Positions 13,997 to 22,189 of a stretch of DNA of 64,000 nt are shown here, piece by piece. Both the position numbers and the translations under genes were made by a program. The stretch comes from Streptomyces griseorubiginosus (lineage in GTDB: Bacteria > Actinomycetota > Actinomycetes > Streptomycetales > Streptomycetaceae), in contig NZ_KQ948739.1 of the NCBI RefSeq assembly GCF_001514195.1, positions 62,001 to 126,000 on the forward strand, read 5' to 3'. The stretch's first letter is position 1. The number at the start of each line of letters is the position of its first letter. A model generated the notes under the pieces. That model ran no database searches. It saw only the letters and a list, made by a program, of their open reading frames with translations, and was not told where the DNA came from.

Positions 13997-15220
13997 TCAT
14001 TGCGTGCTCAGGCGCTCCTGCGGCGATTCGTTGCGCGGACGTCGGCGACCCCGGCACAGCACCAGTGCCGTCACCAGATACGGCACGGACAGGATCATGA
14101 AGACCGTGCTGTGCGCCAACGACGCTCCGAGCAGCGTGTACACGCCGAACACGGCGACCGTGACCAGTTCCGTGCCCAGGCTCGCCACCGAGGTGAGGGT
14201 GGCCCGCCGGGCGTCGTCGATGCGGTGCTGGAGGCGGACGTCGACGAGGACCTCGGCCAGCTGGAAGCCGGCGAAGGCGAGGCCCACCAGGGCGATGCCG
14301 GCCGGGGTGCGGATTCCGGCGCCGACGGCCAAGGCGAGGGCGGCTGAGGCGATCAGCGCGGCGAGTCCCCGGGTGCCGAGGCGTTCGGCGGGCCCGGCGA
14401 ACAGGCTGCCGACGGTGACCAGCGTCCAGACCAGCAGGACCAGCCAGGGCACGGTGGTCTCGGCCACGCCGAGGTCCCGGATCAGCAGTGAGACGTACTC
14501 GTCGAGCGCGCCCCACACCGCGGCGACGGCCGGGATCAGCAGCAGGGCGCCCCGGACCGTCCGGTCGCCGCGGGCCTCGGCGATTCCGGCCCGCAGGGTC
14601 CCCGACCAGCTCGTGCTCCCCTTCGCGGCCGGTACCCGGTGCTCGGGCAGCCGGGTCGCAGTGAGCGCGGCCAGCAGACAGGCGAGGACGCTGCCGGCGC
14701 CCACGGCCGGGTAGCCGCCGAGCGCGAGGACCGGTCCGGCGAGCCCCATCGCGGTCACCGTGGCCAGCAGCCGGGCCGCACGGGTGCGTCCCATCACGCG
14801 CGCGTACCGGTCGGCGGCCCCGAGCCGTTCCATCTCGTCGTAGACCAGCGCCTCCAGCGAACCGGAGCCGAGGGCGCCGCCGGCTCCCCACAGCACGAAG
14901 CCCAGCGCGAAGGCGCCGTACGACGGGACGGTGACCCACAGCGCGAAGCCGGCCGCGGTGAGCAGCGGGCCGATCCACAGCAGCCGGCGCCGCGAGACGG
15001 TGTCGGCCCAGGCGCCGGAGGGCACCTCGAGGACCACGGCCGTGAGGGACCACAGGGCGAACAGCGAGGAGATCTGCCACAGCGGCAGGCCGGTGTCGGC
15101 GAAGAGCAGCGCGTACACCGGGTAGAGCAGGACGAGGTCGTCGAGGAACGCGTAGCCGTACAGCGTGGTCGTCAGCCGGCGGACGCCGGTCGCGGGCACA
15201 CGTGCGGGTGAGAGTGTCAT
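13997..15220 (-). CDS. MFS transporter
   Basis: Predicted 12-helix drug/metabolite transporter of about 407 residues. YGYAFLDDLVLLYPVYALLF is the first helix. VPSGAWADTVSRRRLLWIG is the motif-A loop after helix 2. SGSLEALVYDEMERLG and LGTRGLAALIASAALALAVG follow in the family order. ATG at 15220 is preceded by GGGAAGG at good spacing; an ATG 81 bp further up lacks a site. Substrate unknown. It lies 105 bp after the HAD-EEP gene on the same strand and could belong to the ABC transcript or have its own promoter. Confidence 0.85.
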   Translation of the reverse strand: MTLSPARVPATGVRRLTTTLYGYAFLDDLVLLYPVYALLFADTGLPLWQISSLFALWSLTAVVLEVPSGAWADTVSRRRLLWIGPLLTAAGFALWVTVPSYGAFALGFVLWGAGGALGSGSLEALVYDEMERLGAADRYARVMGRTRAARLLATVTAMGLAGPVLALGGYPAVGAGSVLACLLAALTATRLPEHRVPAAKGSTSWSGTLRAGIAEARGDRTVRGALLLIPAVAAVWGALDEYVSLLIRDLGVAETTVPWLVLLVWTLVTVGSLFAGPAERLGTRGLAALIASAALALAVGAGIRTPAGIALVGLAFAGFQLAEVLVDVRLQHRIDDARRATLTSVASLGTELVTVAVFGVYTLLGASLAHSTVFMILSVPYLVTALVLCRGRRRPRNESPQERLSTQ

Positions 15221-15325
15221 GAGGCCTTCCCGGAAGGGCGGTTCGGACGTCGTGGGCACGGCGTCCGAGGCGGCCCTCGGGAGGCACGGCTGGTGGATCA
15301 ATGTCGCCAGGTCATGTCACCGATG

Positions 15326-16735
15326 TTAGGCAGTTCCGGGCCCGCTGCCCAGCGAGAATGTGGTGATCACGGCGGCGTGGTCGGAGGGCCAGTCGTTGTC
15401 CTCGACATCCGGCCAGGTCCGGGGCGTGCCGGTGACGTACGTCCGCGAGTCGAGGACCCGCAGCCCCCGGTGCAGCACGAAGTCGATGCGGTCCTGGGGC
15501 TCGGGCTCGGCGTGGACCGGGGACCAGGTGTGCCCGGGCTCGCGCACGGCGTCGGGGTGCGCCTCCCGGTAGGAGTCCCGGAACCCCGCCTCCTCCGCCG
15601 CCTTGGTCACCGGCCACTCGACGTCCGGCCAGTCCAGGTGGGAGGGGCAGTTGAAGTCCCCGACGAGGACGGCCGGCGTGCTGTCCCCGATCCTGCGCAG
15701 CGCCTCCCGCAGCTGCCCGAGCCGTACCTCCTCGTGGGCGAGCGGCTCGGACGCGTAGGGCCCGTAGTGCTCGGAGTCGAGGTGCGCGGTCCAGATGTCG
15801 ACTTCCTCGTCGGCTACGGCGATCCGCGCGCCGGCGGCCCCGTAGAACCCGACGTCCGGGTCGCCCAGCACGGCGGTGACCGGGAAGCGGCTGATGACGC
15901 CGAGGTTGGGTCCGGCGCTGTGGTGGTGCCAGCCCAGCGCCTCGGCGAGTTCCTCGGCGGCGGTGCCGTAGGTCTCCTGGAGTCCGACCACGTCCGCGCC
16001 GGTCTCGGCGATGACCTTGAGCTGCTTGGCGCGGTGGTCGTGGACCTTGGTGCCGCCGTACCAGAGGTTCCAGGTCATCACGCGGAGCCGGTACGGCAGC
16101 AGGGCGCGCAGCCGGGGCACCGTGACGCCCTCCAGCCCTTCGAGGACCGTACGGCCCGGGGCCGGCTCGATGGGCGCGAGCGAGGGCACGGCGAGGACCG
16201 CGCAGCCGGCCGCCTCGGCGGAGCGGACGCCGGTCTCGGTGTCCTCGACGGCGACACAGTTCGCGGGATCCACGCCGAGGGCGCGGCAGGCGGTGAGGTA
16301 GGGGTCGGGGGCGGGTTTGGTGTGCTCGGTGTCGTCGGCGGTGACGGAGACGGCGAACCGGCTCGCGCCTCCCAGGGCTTGGAGGACGACCTCCGCGACG
16401 GCCCGCGGCGACGCGGTGACCAGGGCGGTCGGTACGCCCTCGCGGGCCAGCGCGTCGAGCAGGTCGAGGGCGCCGGGGCGGGGCACGACTCCGGTGCGGA
16501 CGCGGTCGGCGAACTCGCGGTGGAGGGTGTCGGCGAGGTCCCCGACGGGGCTGCCGGTGGCCGCGGCCAGCCAGGCGGCGGTGTGCTCGACCGGGCGGCC
16601 GAGCACGTCGGGCCGGTCCGCCTCGGTCAGGGGCCGCCCGGCGACCCGCTCCACCGCCTCCCACCAGAGCCGCTCGGTGTCGACGAGCGTGCCGTCCATG
16701 TCGAACAGGACGGCGTGCAGGGCAGGTCGGCTCAC
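15326..16735 (-). CDS. Fused HAD phosphatase / endonuclease-exonuclease-phosphatase
   Basis: Two-domain hydrolase of about 469 residues. Residues 1-215 are a HAD subfamily IA enzyme: VLFDMDGTLVDTE (nucleophile Asp and acid Asp), VTASPRAV (motif II), the Lys in HTKPAPDPYL and VEDTETGVRSA. Residues 216-469 are an EEP-superfamily metal-dependent phosphodiesterase or phosphatase: VMTWNLWYGG, VGLQE, TAHLDSEHYG, VGDFNCPSH and WPSDHAAV, so its catalytic set is complete. The join is seamless (LLPYRLRVMTWN). GTG 16735 is favoured by AAAGAG upstream. It is the last gene after the ABC importer, so the pair could dephosphorylate an imported organophosphate. That role is inferred. Confidence 0.85.
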   Translation of the reverse strand: MSRPALHAVLFDMDGTLVDTERLWWEAVERVAGRPLTEADRPDVLGRPVEHTAAWLAAATGSPVGDLADTLHREFADRVRTGVVPRPGALDLLDALAREGVPTALVTASPRAVAEVVLQALGGASRFAVSVTADDTEHTKPAPDPYLTACRALGVDPANCVAVEDTETGVRSAEAAGCAVLAVPSLAPIEPAPGRTVLEGLEGVTVPRLRALLPYRLRVMTWNLWYGGTKVHDHRAKQLKVIAETGADVVGLQETYGTAAEELAEALGWHHHSAGPNLGVISRFPVTAVLGDPDVGFYGAAGARIAVADEEVDIWTAHLDSEHYGPYASEPLAHEEVRLGQLREALRRIGDSTPAVLVGDFNCPSHLDWPDVEWPVTKAAEEAGFRDSYREAHPDAVREPGHTWSPVHAEPEPQDRIDFVLHRGLRVLDSRTYVTGTPRTWPDVEDNDWPSDHAAVITTFSLGSGPGTA

Positions 16736-16750
16736 GGTTGTCTCTTTCGT

Positions 16751-16760
16751 GGGGGGGGGG
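16751..16760. repeat. 10-bp poly-G/poly-C tract before the HAD-EEP start
   Basis: Ten consecutive G on the plus strand (C on the coding strand), 15 bp upstream of the GTG and directly before its ribosome binding site. It could be slippage-prone, or its length could be a sequencing or assembly uncertainty. Confidence 0.8.
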
Positions 16761-16790
16761 ACGTACGGGTGGGAGCTGGATGCGGGGAGG

Positions 16791-16850
16791 GTCAGCGGGT
16801 GTGCTCCGCCACCGGCACCGGTCAGTGGGCGCGTTCCGCCACCAGCACCG
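16791..16850. repeat. 30-bp tandem duplication of the ABC ATPase 3' end
   Basis: Copy 16821-16850 contains the last codons and stop of the ATPase gene. Copy 16791-16820 repeats them directly downstream with 25 of 30 bases identical. The duplicated unit is ten codons, stays in frame and ends with its own TGA. Differences are nearly all C/T transitions. Confidence 0.85.
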
Positions 16851-17895
16851 GCCGCTCGGGCAGGGACACGGTCACCGCGGCCCCGGCGGTGAGCTCGGCG
16901 GACTCGTGGGCGGGCAGGTCGGCCTTGACCTCGGTGCCGTCGGCGAGCCGGACGGTGACGCGGACGACGGCGCCCAGGAAGGACGTGGCGACCACCCGGG
17001 ACGTCCCGTCGGCCTCGGCCCGCAGCCGCACGGCCTCCGGACGCACCAGCACGTCGACCTCGGTCGCCGCAGGCACCGGACCGTCGACCGGCAGCCGCTG
17101 TCCGAGCACCTCGACGGTGTCCTGGGCGAGCCGGCCGGGGATCCGGCTCATGGTGCCGACGAACTCGGCGACGAACGCGGTGGCGGGGCGGCCGTACAAC
17201 TCGCTCGGGGTGGCGCACTGTTCGAGCCGGCCGGCGTGCATCACGGCGACCCGGTCGGCCATGGACAGGGCCTCCTCCTGGTCGTGGGTGACGAACAGGG
17301 CGGTGATGCCGAGTTCCTGCTGGAGGCGCCGGATCTCCTCACGGAGGCTGAGCCGCACCTTGGCGTCCAGCGCGGACAGGGGCTCGTCGAGCAGCAGGAC
17401 GCGTGGGCGCAGGGCGAGAGCTCGGGCCAGCGCGACCCTCTGCTGCTGGCCGCCGGAGAGCTGGTGCGGGAACCGCCCGCCCTTGTCGGCGAGCCCGACG
17501 AGGTCCAGCAACTCCGCTGCCCTGGACCGACGTTCGGCGGTGCGGACCTTGCGCATGCGCAGTCCGAAGGCCACGTTGTCGAGGGCGTCGAGATGCGGGA
17601 AGAGGCTGTACGACTGGAAGACCATCCCGGCGTCCCGGCGGTGCGCCGGGACCCGGCTCACGTCCTCGCCGTCCACCAGCACCCGCCCGGAGTCCGGGTG
17701 TTCGAAGCCGGCGAGCATCCTGAGCGCGGTGGTCTTGCCGCAGCCGGAGGGACCGAGCAGGGCGAGGAGTTCACCCGGCCGCACGGTCAGGTCGAGTCCG
17801 TCGAGGGCGACGGTCGCGCCGAACTCCCGCCTGAGGCCCTGGAATTCGACGGTGGCCGCGGTCGTCTGGGTGGTGTCAAGAAGGGTCATGGTCAT
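16822..17895 (-). CDS. ABC importer ATP-binding protein (phosphonate/iron type)
   Basis: Cytoplasmic ATPase of 357 residues. Walker A LGPSGCGKTTA, Q-loop VFQSYSLFPHL, signature HQLSGGQQQRVALARAL, Walker B VLLLDEPLSALD and switch His THDQEEA are all intact. A C-terminal TOBE domain (about 270-357) ends in ERPVLVAERAH. It resembles the 2-aminoethylphosphonate PhnT and spermidine/iron CysA-like ATPases. The ATG at 17895 overlaps the stop of permease 2 (ATGA). An 86-bp gap with a tandem repeat and a poly-C tract separates it from the HAD-EEP gene. Confidence 0.93.
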   Translation of the reverse strand: MTMTLLDTTQTTAATVEFQGLRREFGATVALDGLDLTVRPGELLALLGPSGCGKTTALRMLAGFEHPDSGRVLVDGEDVSRVPAHRRDAGMVFQSYSLFPHLDALDNVAFGLRMRKVRTAERRSRAAELLDLVGLADKGGRFPHQLSGGQQQRVALARALALRPRVLLLDEPLSALDAKVRLSLREEIRRLQQELGITALFVTHDQEEALSMADRVAVMHAGRLEQCATPSELYGRPATAFVAEFVGTMSRIPGRLAQDTVEVLGQRLPVDGPVPAATEVDVLVRPEAVRLRAEADGTSRVVATSFLGAVVRVTVRLADGTEVKADLPAHESAELTAGAAVTVSLPERPVLVAERAH

Positions 17896-18704
17896 CCCCG
17901 GGAAGCGGTACGGGTACGGCCGCCGAAGCCGGCCAGGACGAGGAGCAGCACCCACGTCACGAGCAGGCTGAGCACGGACACGGCGACGGACAACTGGGCC
18001 TGCGAGCCACTGACGTTGACGATCCACACCGCGAAGGGCTGGAAGCCCAGCAGCTGGGCCACGGTGAACTCGCCGAGCACCAGGGCCAGGGTGAGGAAGG
18101 AGGCGTTGAGCAGGGCGCCCCGCAGGTTGGGCAGGACGGCCCGGACGAGGGCCTGCGGCCAGCCGGCACCGCAGCTGCGGGCGGCCTCGACGAGGGTGCG
18201 GACGTCGACGGCCCGGAGACCGGCGTCCAGGGCCCGGTAGACGAAGGGCAGGGCCATCACGACGTAGGCCAGGACCAGGACGAAGGGGAAGTCGGGGTTC
18301 TGGATCGCCACGAAGGTCTCGAACAGCGGGGTGCGGGAGAGGTGGTCGGGACCCCATTTGAGGACGGTACCGATGCCGGCGACGAACGCGATGGGCGGCA
18401 CGACCAGGGGAAGGGAGCACACCACCTCGACGACGGGCCGCAGCCGGGGCGCCCCGAGCCGCAGCGCGACCATCGCGGGCACCATCAGGAGCAGGACGAC
18501 GGCGATGGTGGCGAGGGCCAGTTCCAGTGAGAGCAGCAGGCTGGAGACGAATCCGGCGGTGGAGAAGATCTGGGTGTAGGCGTCGAAGGTGATCCCCTGG
18601 CCGGGCACGTCGACGGTGAAGACGACGGACGCGGCCAGCGGCACCAGGAAGTACAGTCCGGCGAGGCCGAGCACGCCCCACCGCCACAGGTTCAGGCGAG
18701 CCAT
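17892..18704 (-). CDS. ABC importer permease 2
   Basis: Membrane permease of 270 residues with six predicted helices and the binding-protein-dependent permease loop AARSCGAGWPQALVRAVLPNL (EAA-type, contacts the ATPase). It opens with WRWGVLGLAGLYFLVPLAAS and contains SLPLVVPPIAFVAGIGTV and LALVLGEFTVAQLLGFQPF, resembling the PhnV permease of 2-aminoethylphosphonate importers. ATG 18704 has GAAGGAG upstream. It overlaps permease 1 by 13 bp and the ATPase by 4 bp, so the three are translated together. Confidence 0.9.
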   Translation of the reverse strand: MARLNLWRWGVLGLAGLYFLVPLAASVVFTVDVPGQGITFDAYTQIFSTAGFVSSLLLSLELALATIAVVLLLMVPAMVALRLGAPRLRPVVEVVCSLPLVVPPIAFVAGIGTVLKWGPDHLSRTPLFETFVAIQNPDFPFVLVLAYVVMALPFVYRALDAGLRAVDVRTLVEAARSCGAGWPQALVRAVLPNLRGALLNASFLTLALVLGEFTVAQLLGFQPFAVWIVNVSGSQAQLSVAVSVLSLLVTWVLLLVLAGFGGRTRTASRG

Positions 18705-19588
18705 CGGGCGCTCCTTCGCTGAAGGGGCAGGTAGACGGCCATGACCAGGCCGGCGACCAGGACCATGTCGAGGCTGAGGGCGAGCGCCACGTTCTCCTGG
18801 CCGACCAGCACGTTGCCGGAGATCGCGTCGGCGATCTGGAGGGTGACCAGCGGGATCGAACTGCCCACCATCGCGGCGGCGGTGGCGTAGGCGGCGAAGG
18901 CGCTGCCGAAGAGCAGCACGAACCCGCCGAGCAGCGTGGGCAGCAGCACGGGCAGGGCCACGAAACGCCAGTACTGCACGGCCGTCGCCCCGTTGTTCCG
19001 GGCGGCCTCGCGCCACTGGACGCGCAGCCCGTCGAGGGCCGGGGTGACGGTGAGGACCATCAGCGGGATCAGGAAGTACAGGTAAACGACGACCAGGCCC
19101 CAGAAGCTGTAGAGGTCCCAGCCCTTGCTGGTGAGCCCGAAGTGCCGGGTCAGGACGCCCGCGTTGCCGAGGGTGGCGACGAAGGCGAAGGCCAGCGGGA
19201 CCCCGCCGAAGTTCGCGAGGACCCCGGACGCGGTGAGCACGGCCTCGCGCAGGGCGCGGAAGCGGGAGGTCACCACGGCCTGGGCGAGCGGCAGTCCGAC
19301 CAGGGTGCCGAGCGCGGCGGAGACGGCCGACAGCTTCACGCTGCCGAGGAGCGCGGTGAGGTAGGCGCCCTTGAGGGAGGTCGTCAGGTTGTCGAGGGTG
19401 TACGAAGTGGCCCCGGTGGCCGGGTCCTTGGCGGTGAACGCGCCGTCCAGCATGGCGATCGCGGGCAGTCCGAAGGCGACCGCGACGAACGCGAGCAGCG
19501 GGACGACGGCGACCCAGCCGAGGGACCGGCGCCGCCGACCGGTTCGGGCGGCGGGCGCCGGGTCCACTCGTACGGCGGTGGCCGTCAT
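18692..19588 (-). CDS. ABC importer permease 1
   Basis: Membrane permease of 298 residues with a basic cytoplasmic N-terminus (RTGRRRRSLG), a first helix WVAVVPLLAFVAVAFGLPAI and about five more. The EAA-type loop is REAARNNGATAVQYWRFVALP. TLVGLPLAQAVVTSRFRALRE and NFGGVPLAFAFVATLGNAG match PhnU-like permeases of 2-aminoethylphosphonate systems. The ATG at 19588 overlaps the stop of the binding-protein gene (ATGA). It forms the channel with permease 2. Confidence 0.9.
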   Translation of the reverse strand: MTATAVRVDPAPAARTGRRRRSLGWVAVVPLLAFVAVAFGLPAIAMLDGAFTAKDPATGATSYTLDNLTTSLKGAYLTALLGSVKLSAVSAALGTLVGLPLAQAVVTSRFRALREAVLTASGVLANFGGVPLAFAFVATLGNAGVLTRHFGLTSKGWDLYSFWGLVVVYLYFLIPLMVLTVTPALDGLRVQWREAARNNGATAVQYWRFVALPVLLPTLLGGFVLLFGSAFAAYATAAAMVGSSIPLVTLQIADAISGNVLVGQENVALALSLDMVLVAGLVMAVYLPLQRRSARWLA

Positions 19589-20739
19589 CCGGAGACGGCC
19601 TTCGCCCAGCCGCCGGCGATGACCGTCTTGGCCTTGTCCTGCTGGGCCTCGGTCGGGAACTTGGGCGTTCCGGTGACCTCGGGCAGCTTGGCCGCGGCGG
19701 TCTTGTCGAGGGTGCCGGCCTTCTCCAGGGCGGTCATCAGGGCCGGGCGGGCGTAGCCCTTGAGCCAGAGGTTCTGGCCCTCTGCGCTGTAGAGGTACTC
19801 CTGCCACAGGCGGGCGGCCGCGGGGTGCGGGGCGTCCTTGTTGATGGCCTGGGAGTAGTACTGCGAGAACTGGCCGTCGCTCGGGACCGTGACCTTCCAG
19901 TCGACGCCCTTGGACTTGAACTCGTCGGCGTACCCGGCGTTCAGGTAGTCCCAGTCGATGCTGATCGGGGTCTCGCCCTTCTCGACGGTGGCCGGGGTGG
20001 ACTCGACGGGCGTGTAGTTGCCGTTCTTCTTCAGCTTGGCGAAGAAGTCGAGGCCGGGCTGGATGTCGTCGAAGGAGCCGCCGCTCGCGAGCGCGGCCGC
20101 GAAGACACCGCCGAAGGCCGAACCGGACTTGGTGGGGTTGCCGTTGAGGGCGACCTGGCCCTTGTACTGCGGCTTGAGCAGGTCGGCGAAGGTGGTGGGG
20201 CAGGTCTTGACCCGCTTGGCGTCGCAGCCGATGGAGATGTAGCCGCCGTAGTCGTTGTACCAGCGGGCCTGTGTGTCCTTCTGGCCTGCGGGGATGTCGT
20301 CGTACGACTGGACCTTGTAGGGCGCGAGCAGGCCCTGCTGGGCCGCGCTGAGCGCGAAGGAGCTGCCCAGGTCGAGGACGTCGGGTGCCCGGTCCTGGCC
20401 CTTGCGCGAGGTCACGGCGTTGATCTCGTCCTGGCTGGTGCCGTCGGGGTTCTCGTCCGAGATCTTGATGCCGTACTTCTTCTGGAAGCCGTCGATCAGG
20501 GCGCCGTAGTTGGCCCAGTCGCGGGGCAGCGCGATGGCGTTGAGCGTGCCCTCCTTCTTGGCGGCGGCGACCAGCTTGTCCAGGCCGCCGAAGTCGGCCG
20601 CGGAGGTGGCGGTGGCGGCGCTCTTGCCGTCGGCGGTCGTCGACGTGGTGTCGGGGGCGGCGCCGCAGGCGCTCAGGGCGAGGGCGGCGAGGGTGGCGAG
20701 AACACCGGCGGCGGCGGTTCTCGGCAGGGACACGGTCAC
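19585..20739 (-). CDS. ABC importer substrate-binding lipoprotein
   Basis: Extracellular solute-binding lipoprotein of 384 residues, first gene of the operon. The signal peptide ends in the lipobox ALSAC (Cys about residue 26), followed by a Ser/Thr/Ala linker. The mature part is a type 2 periplasmic fold (GGLDKLVAAAKKEGTLNAIA, DWANYGALIDGFQKKYGIKI, PDVLDLGSSFAL, ISIDWDYLNAGYADEFKSKG). It is closest in style to binding proteins for 2-aminoethylphosphonate or Fe(III). The GTG at 20739 has GGAG 7 nt upstream; a longer frame to 20889 has no supporting site. True ligand unproven. Confidence 0.88.
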   Translation of the reverse strand: MTVSLPRTAAAGVLATLAALALSACGAAPDTTSTTADGKSAATATSAADFGGLDKLVAAAKKEGTLNAIALPRDWANYGALIDGFQKKYGIKISDENPDGTSQDEINAVTSRKGQDRAPDVLDLGSSFALSAAQQGLLAPYKVQSYDDIPAGQKDTQARWYNDYGGYISIGCDAKRVKTCPTTFADLLKPQYKGQVALNGNPTKSGSAFGGVFAAALASGGSFDDIQPGLDFFAKLKKNGNYTPVESTPATVEKGETPISIDWDYLNAGYADEFKSKGVDWKVTVPSDGQFSQYYSQAINKDAPHPAAARLWQEYLYSAEGQNLWLKGYARPALMTALEKAGTLDKTAAAKLPEVTGTPKFPTEAQQDKAKTVIAGGWAKAVSG

Positions 20740-20797
20740 GGCTTCTCCAGGGGGACGCGCGAGGGTGCAGGAGCCATACAGGAGTCGAGAAGGAGAG

Positions 20798-20815
20798 AAC
20801 TTGTCTGAACAAGTT
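20798..20815. promoter_or_regulatory. Candidate GntR operator upstream of the ABC operon
   Basis: Perfect dyad AACTTGT-CTGA-ACAAGTT at 20798-20815, 59 bp upstream of the binding-protein start and about 150 bp upstream of the divergent GntR gene. HutC-type GntR regulators often bind such short dyads. The pairing of regulator and site is inferred from position. Confidence 0.55.
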
Positions 20816-20935
20816 GGCCTCAGTAAGGCTGCCGCTGGTGTCCTGTTCGTAAACACTGTCGAAACACCGGCCCCCGAATTCCCGCACAATCCGTGGCACC
20901 CGGGAACCCGCCTGAACGTCGACTAGGCTGGTCAC

Positions 20936-20947
20936 GCTGTGCACAGC
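20936..20947. promoter_or_regulatory. 12-bp perfect palindrome before the GntR gene
   Basis: GCTGTGCACAGC (20936-20947), 20 bp upstream of the GntR ATG and just after a -10-like TAGGCT (20924-20929), so near the likely transcription start. It is a possible autoregulatory site and differs in sequence from the dyad at 20798. Confidence 0.4.
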
Positions 20948-20967
20948 ATTCGACTCAGAGGGGAAGC

Positions 20968-21708
20968 ATGCCGGCGCGACACGAGGAGATCGCCGACGAG
21001 CTGCGCCGGGCGATCGACCGCGAGGAGTACACCGTCGGCAGCCTGCTGCCCGCCGAGACGGAGCTCGCGGCGCAGTACGGCGTCTCGCGCGGAACGGTCC
21101 GCCAGGCCGTCGCGACGCTCACCGCGGAGGGGCTCATCGGCTCCCGTCAGGGCGCCCGGCGTGTGGTGCTCGCCAGCCGTCGCAGCCAGAGCTTCGCGGA
21201 ACTGCGCAGCTTCGCCGAGTGGGCCCGGGCGATGGGGCGTGAGGCCACCGGGCAGGTCGTCGAGCAGGAGTACCGGCCGGCCTCCAAGGAGGACTCGATC
21301 CGCCTCCAACTGCCCTTCGGCACACCCGTGTTGCACGTCCTGCGGGTTCGCGGCCTGGACGGCGAACCGGTGTTGCTGGAGCGCACGGTGTACGCCGACT
21401 GGATCTCCCCGACCGTCGAGACCATCGAGCCCGACTGCCCTTCGGTCACCCAACGCCTGTACGACGAAACGGGGTTGGTCTTCGCCTACGGGGAGCACGT
21501 GATCGACGCGGTGGCCGCGGGGGCGCGGGACGCGGAGCTGCTGGAGATCCGCCGCACCAGCCCCCTCCTGCGGGTCCGGCGCGTCACCACGACCCGCGAG
21601 GGCCGCCCGGTGGAGTGGTCGGACGACCGCTACCGCTCGGACGCGGTGAGCTTCAGCGTCCACAACTCGATAGACAACAACGCCCTGGCCCGCAAGACGG
21701 CGGAGTAG
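20968..21708 (+). CDS. GntR-family (HutC/UTRA) regulator of the ABC operon
   Basis: DNA-binding regulator of 246 residues. The winged helix-turn-helix at about residues 5-68 shows the GntR pattern (IADELRRAIDREEYTVGSLL, PAETELAAQYGVSRGTVRQA, EGLIGSRQGARRVV). A UTRA ligand domain follows (FAELRSFAEWARAMG, LHVLRVRGLDGEPVLLERT, LLRVRRVTTTREGRPVEWSD). The ATG at 20968 follows GAGGGGAAG. It is divergent from the binding-protein gene with a 228-bp gap holding two dyads. By analogy with PhnF/PhnR-type regulators it should sense the transported compound. Confidence 0.9.
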   Translation: MPARHEEIADELRRAIDREEYTVGSLLPAETELAAQYGVSRGTVRQAVATLTAEGLIGSRQGARRVVLASRRSQSFAELRSFAEWARAMGREATGQVVEQEYRPASKEDSIRLQLPFGTPVLHVLRVRGLDGEPVLLERTVYADWISPTVETIEPDCPSVTQRLYDETGLVFAYGEHVIDAVAAGARDAELLEIRRTSPLLRVRRVTTTREGRPVEWSDDRYRSDAVSFSVHNSIDNNALARKTAE

Positions 21709-21733
21709 GGCTGCAGCCCGTCGGGAGGTTGTG

Positions 21734-22189
21734 ATGGACATCGGTGTGCTGCCCCGGGTCGACGAGCACGCGACGGTCGTGGCGGCGACAGCCGTCGAGG
21801 TCTGGGACGCGCTCGGCGCGAGCCTGGAGCAGTCGTTCGGCCGCCCCCGCTCGGCCCGGTACGCACGTCTCGTCGGCGTCGCCGACCGTAGGGCGTCCGG
21901 GCCGCGGCCACTCGTCGAGGGGGCGGTCGTGCCCGGGTTCCGGGTGGCCGACGCGGTCCCGGGCCGGGAGCTCGTCCTCGTCGGGCGGCACCGTTTCTCG
22001 ACGTACGCGCTGATCTTCCGGCTGGAGCCTGAGGGGGCGGGCACCCGACTGCGGGCCGAGACGCGGGCGCGATTTCCGGGGCCCGCCGGTGCCCTCTACC
22101 GACTGCTGGTCATCTCCTCGGGGGCGCACGCCCTGCTCACCGGGCGCCTGCTTGCGGGGATCCGGCGCCGCGCCGAGCAGGTCACGTAG
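21734..22189 (+). CDS. Small SRPBCC-like (polyketide cyclase-type) protein
   Basis: Soluble protein of 151 residues. Alternating strands such as HATVVAATAVEVWDALGASL, DAVPGRELVLVGRHRFSTYALIFRLEP and GTRLRAETRARFPGPAG resemble the START/SRPBCC ligand-pocket fold, without a long C-terminal helix of clear sequence. No catalytic residue can be named. ATG 21734 is preferred to GTG 21731 because GGAGG lies 5 nt upstream of it. It follows the GntR gene by 25 bp and may be cotranscribed. It overlaps the lrp gene by 8 bp tail to tail. Function unknown. Confidence 0.7.
   Translation: MDIGVLPRVDEHATVVAATAVEVWDALGASLEQSFGRPRSARYARLVGVADRRASGPRPLVEGAVVPGFRVADAVPGRELVLVGRHRFSTYALIFRLEPEGAGTRLRAETRARFPGPAGALYRLLVISSGAHALLTGRLLAGIRRRAEQVT

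Noticed and set aside
21731..22189. GTG 21731 as the start of the SRPBCC-like gene
   Set aside because: GGAGG at 21724-21728 would be only 2 nt away. ATG 21734 has a workable spacing.
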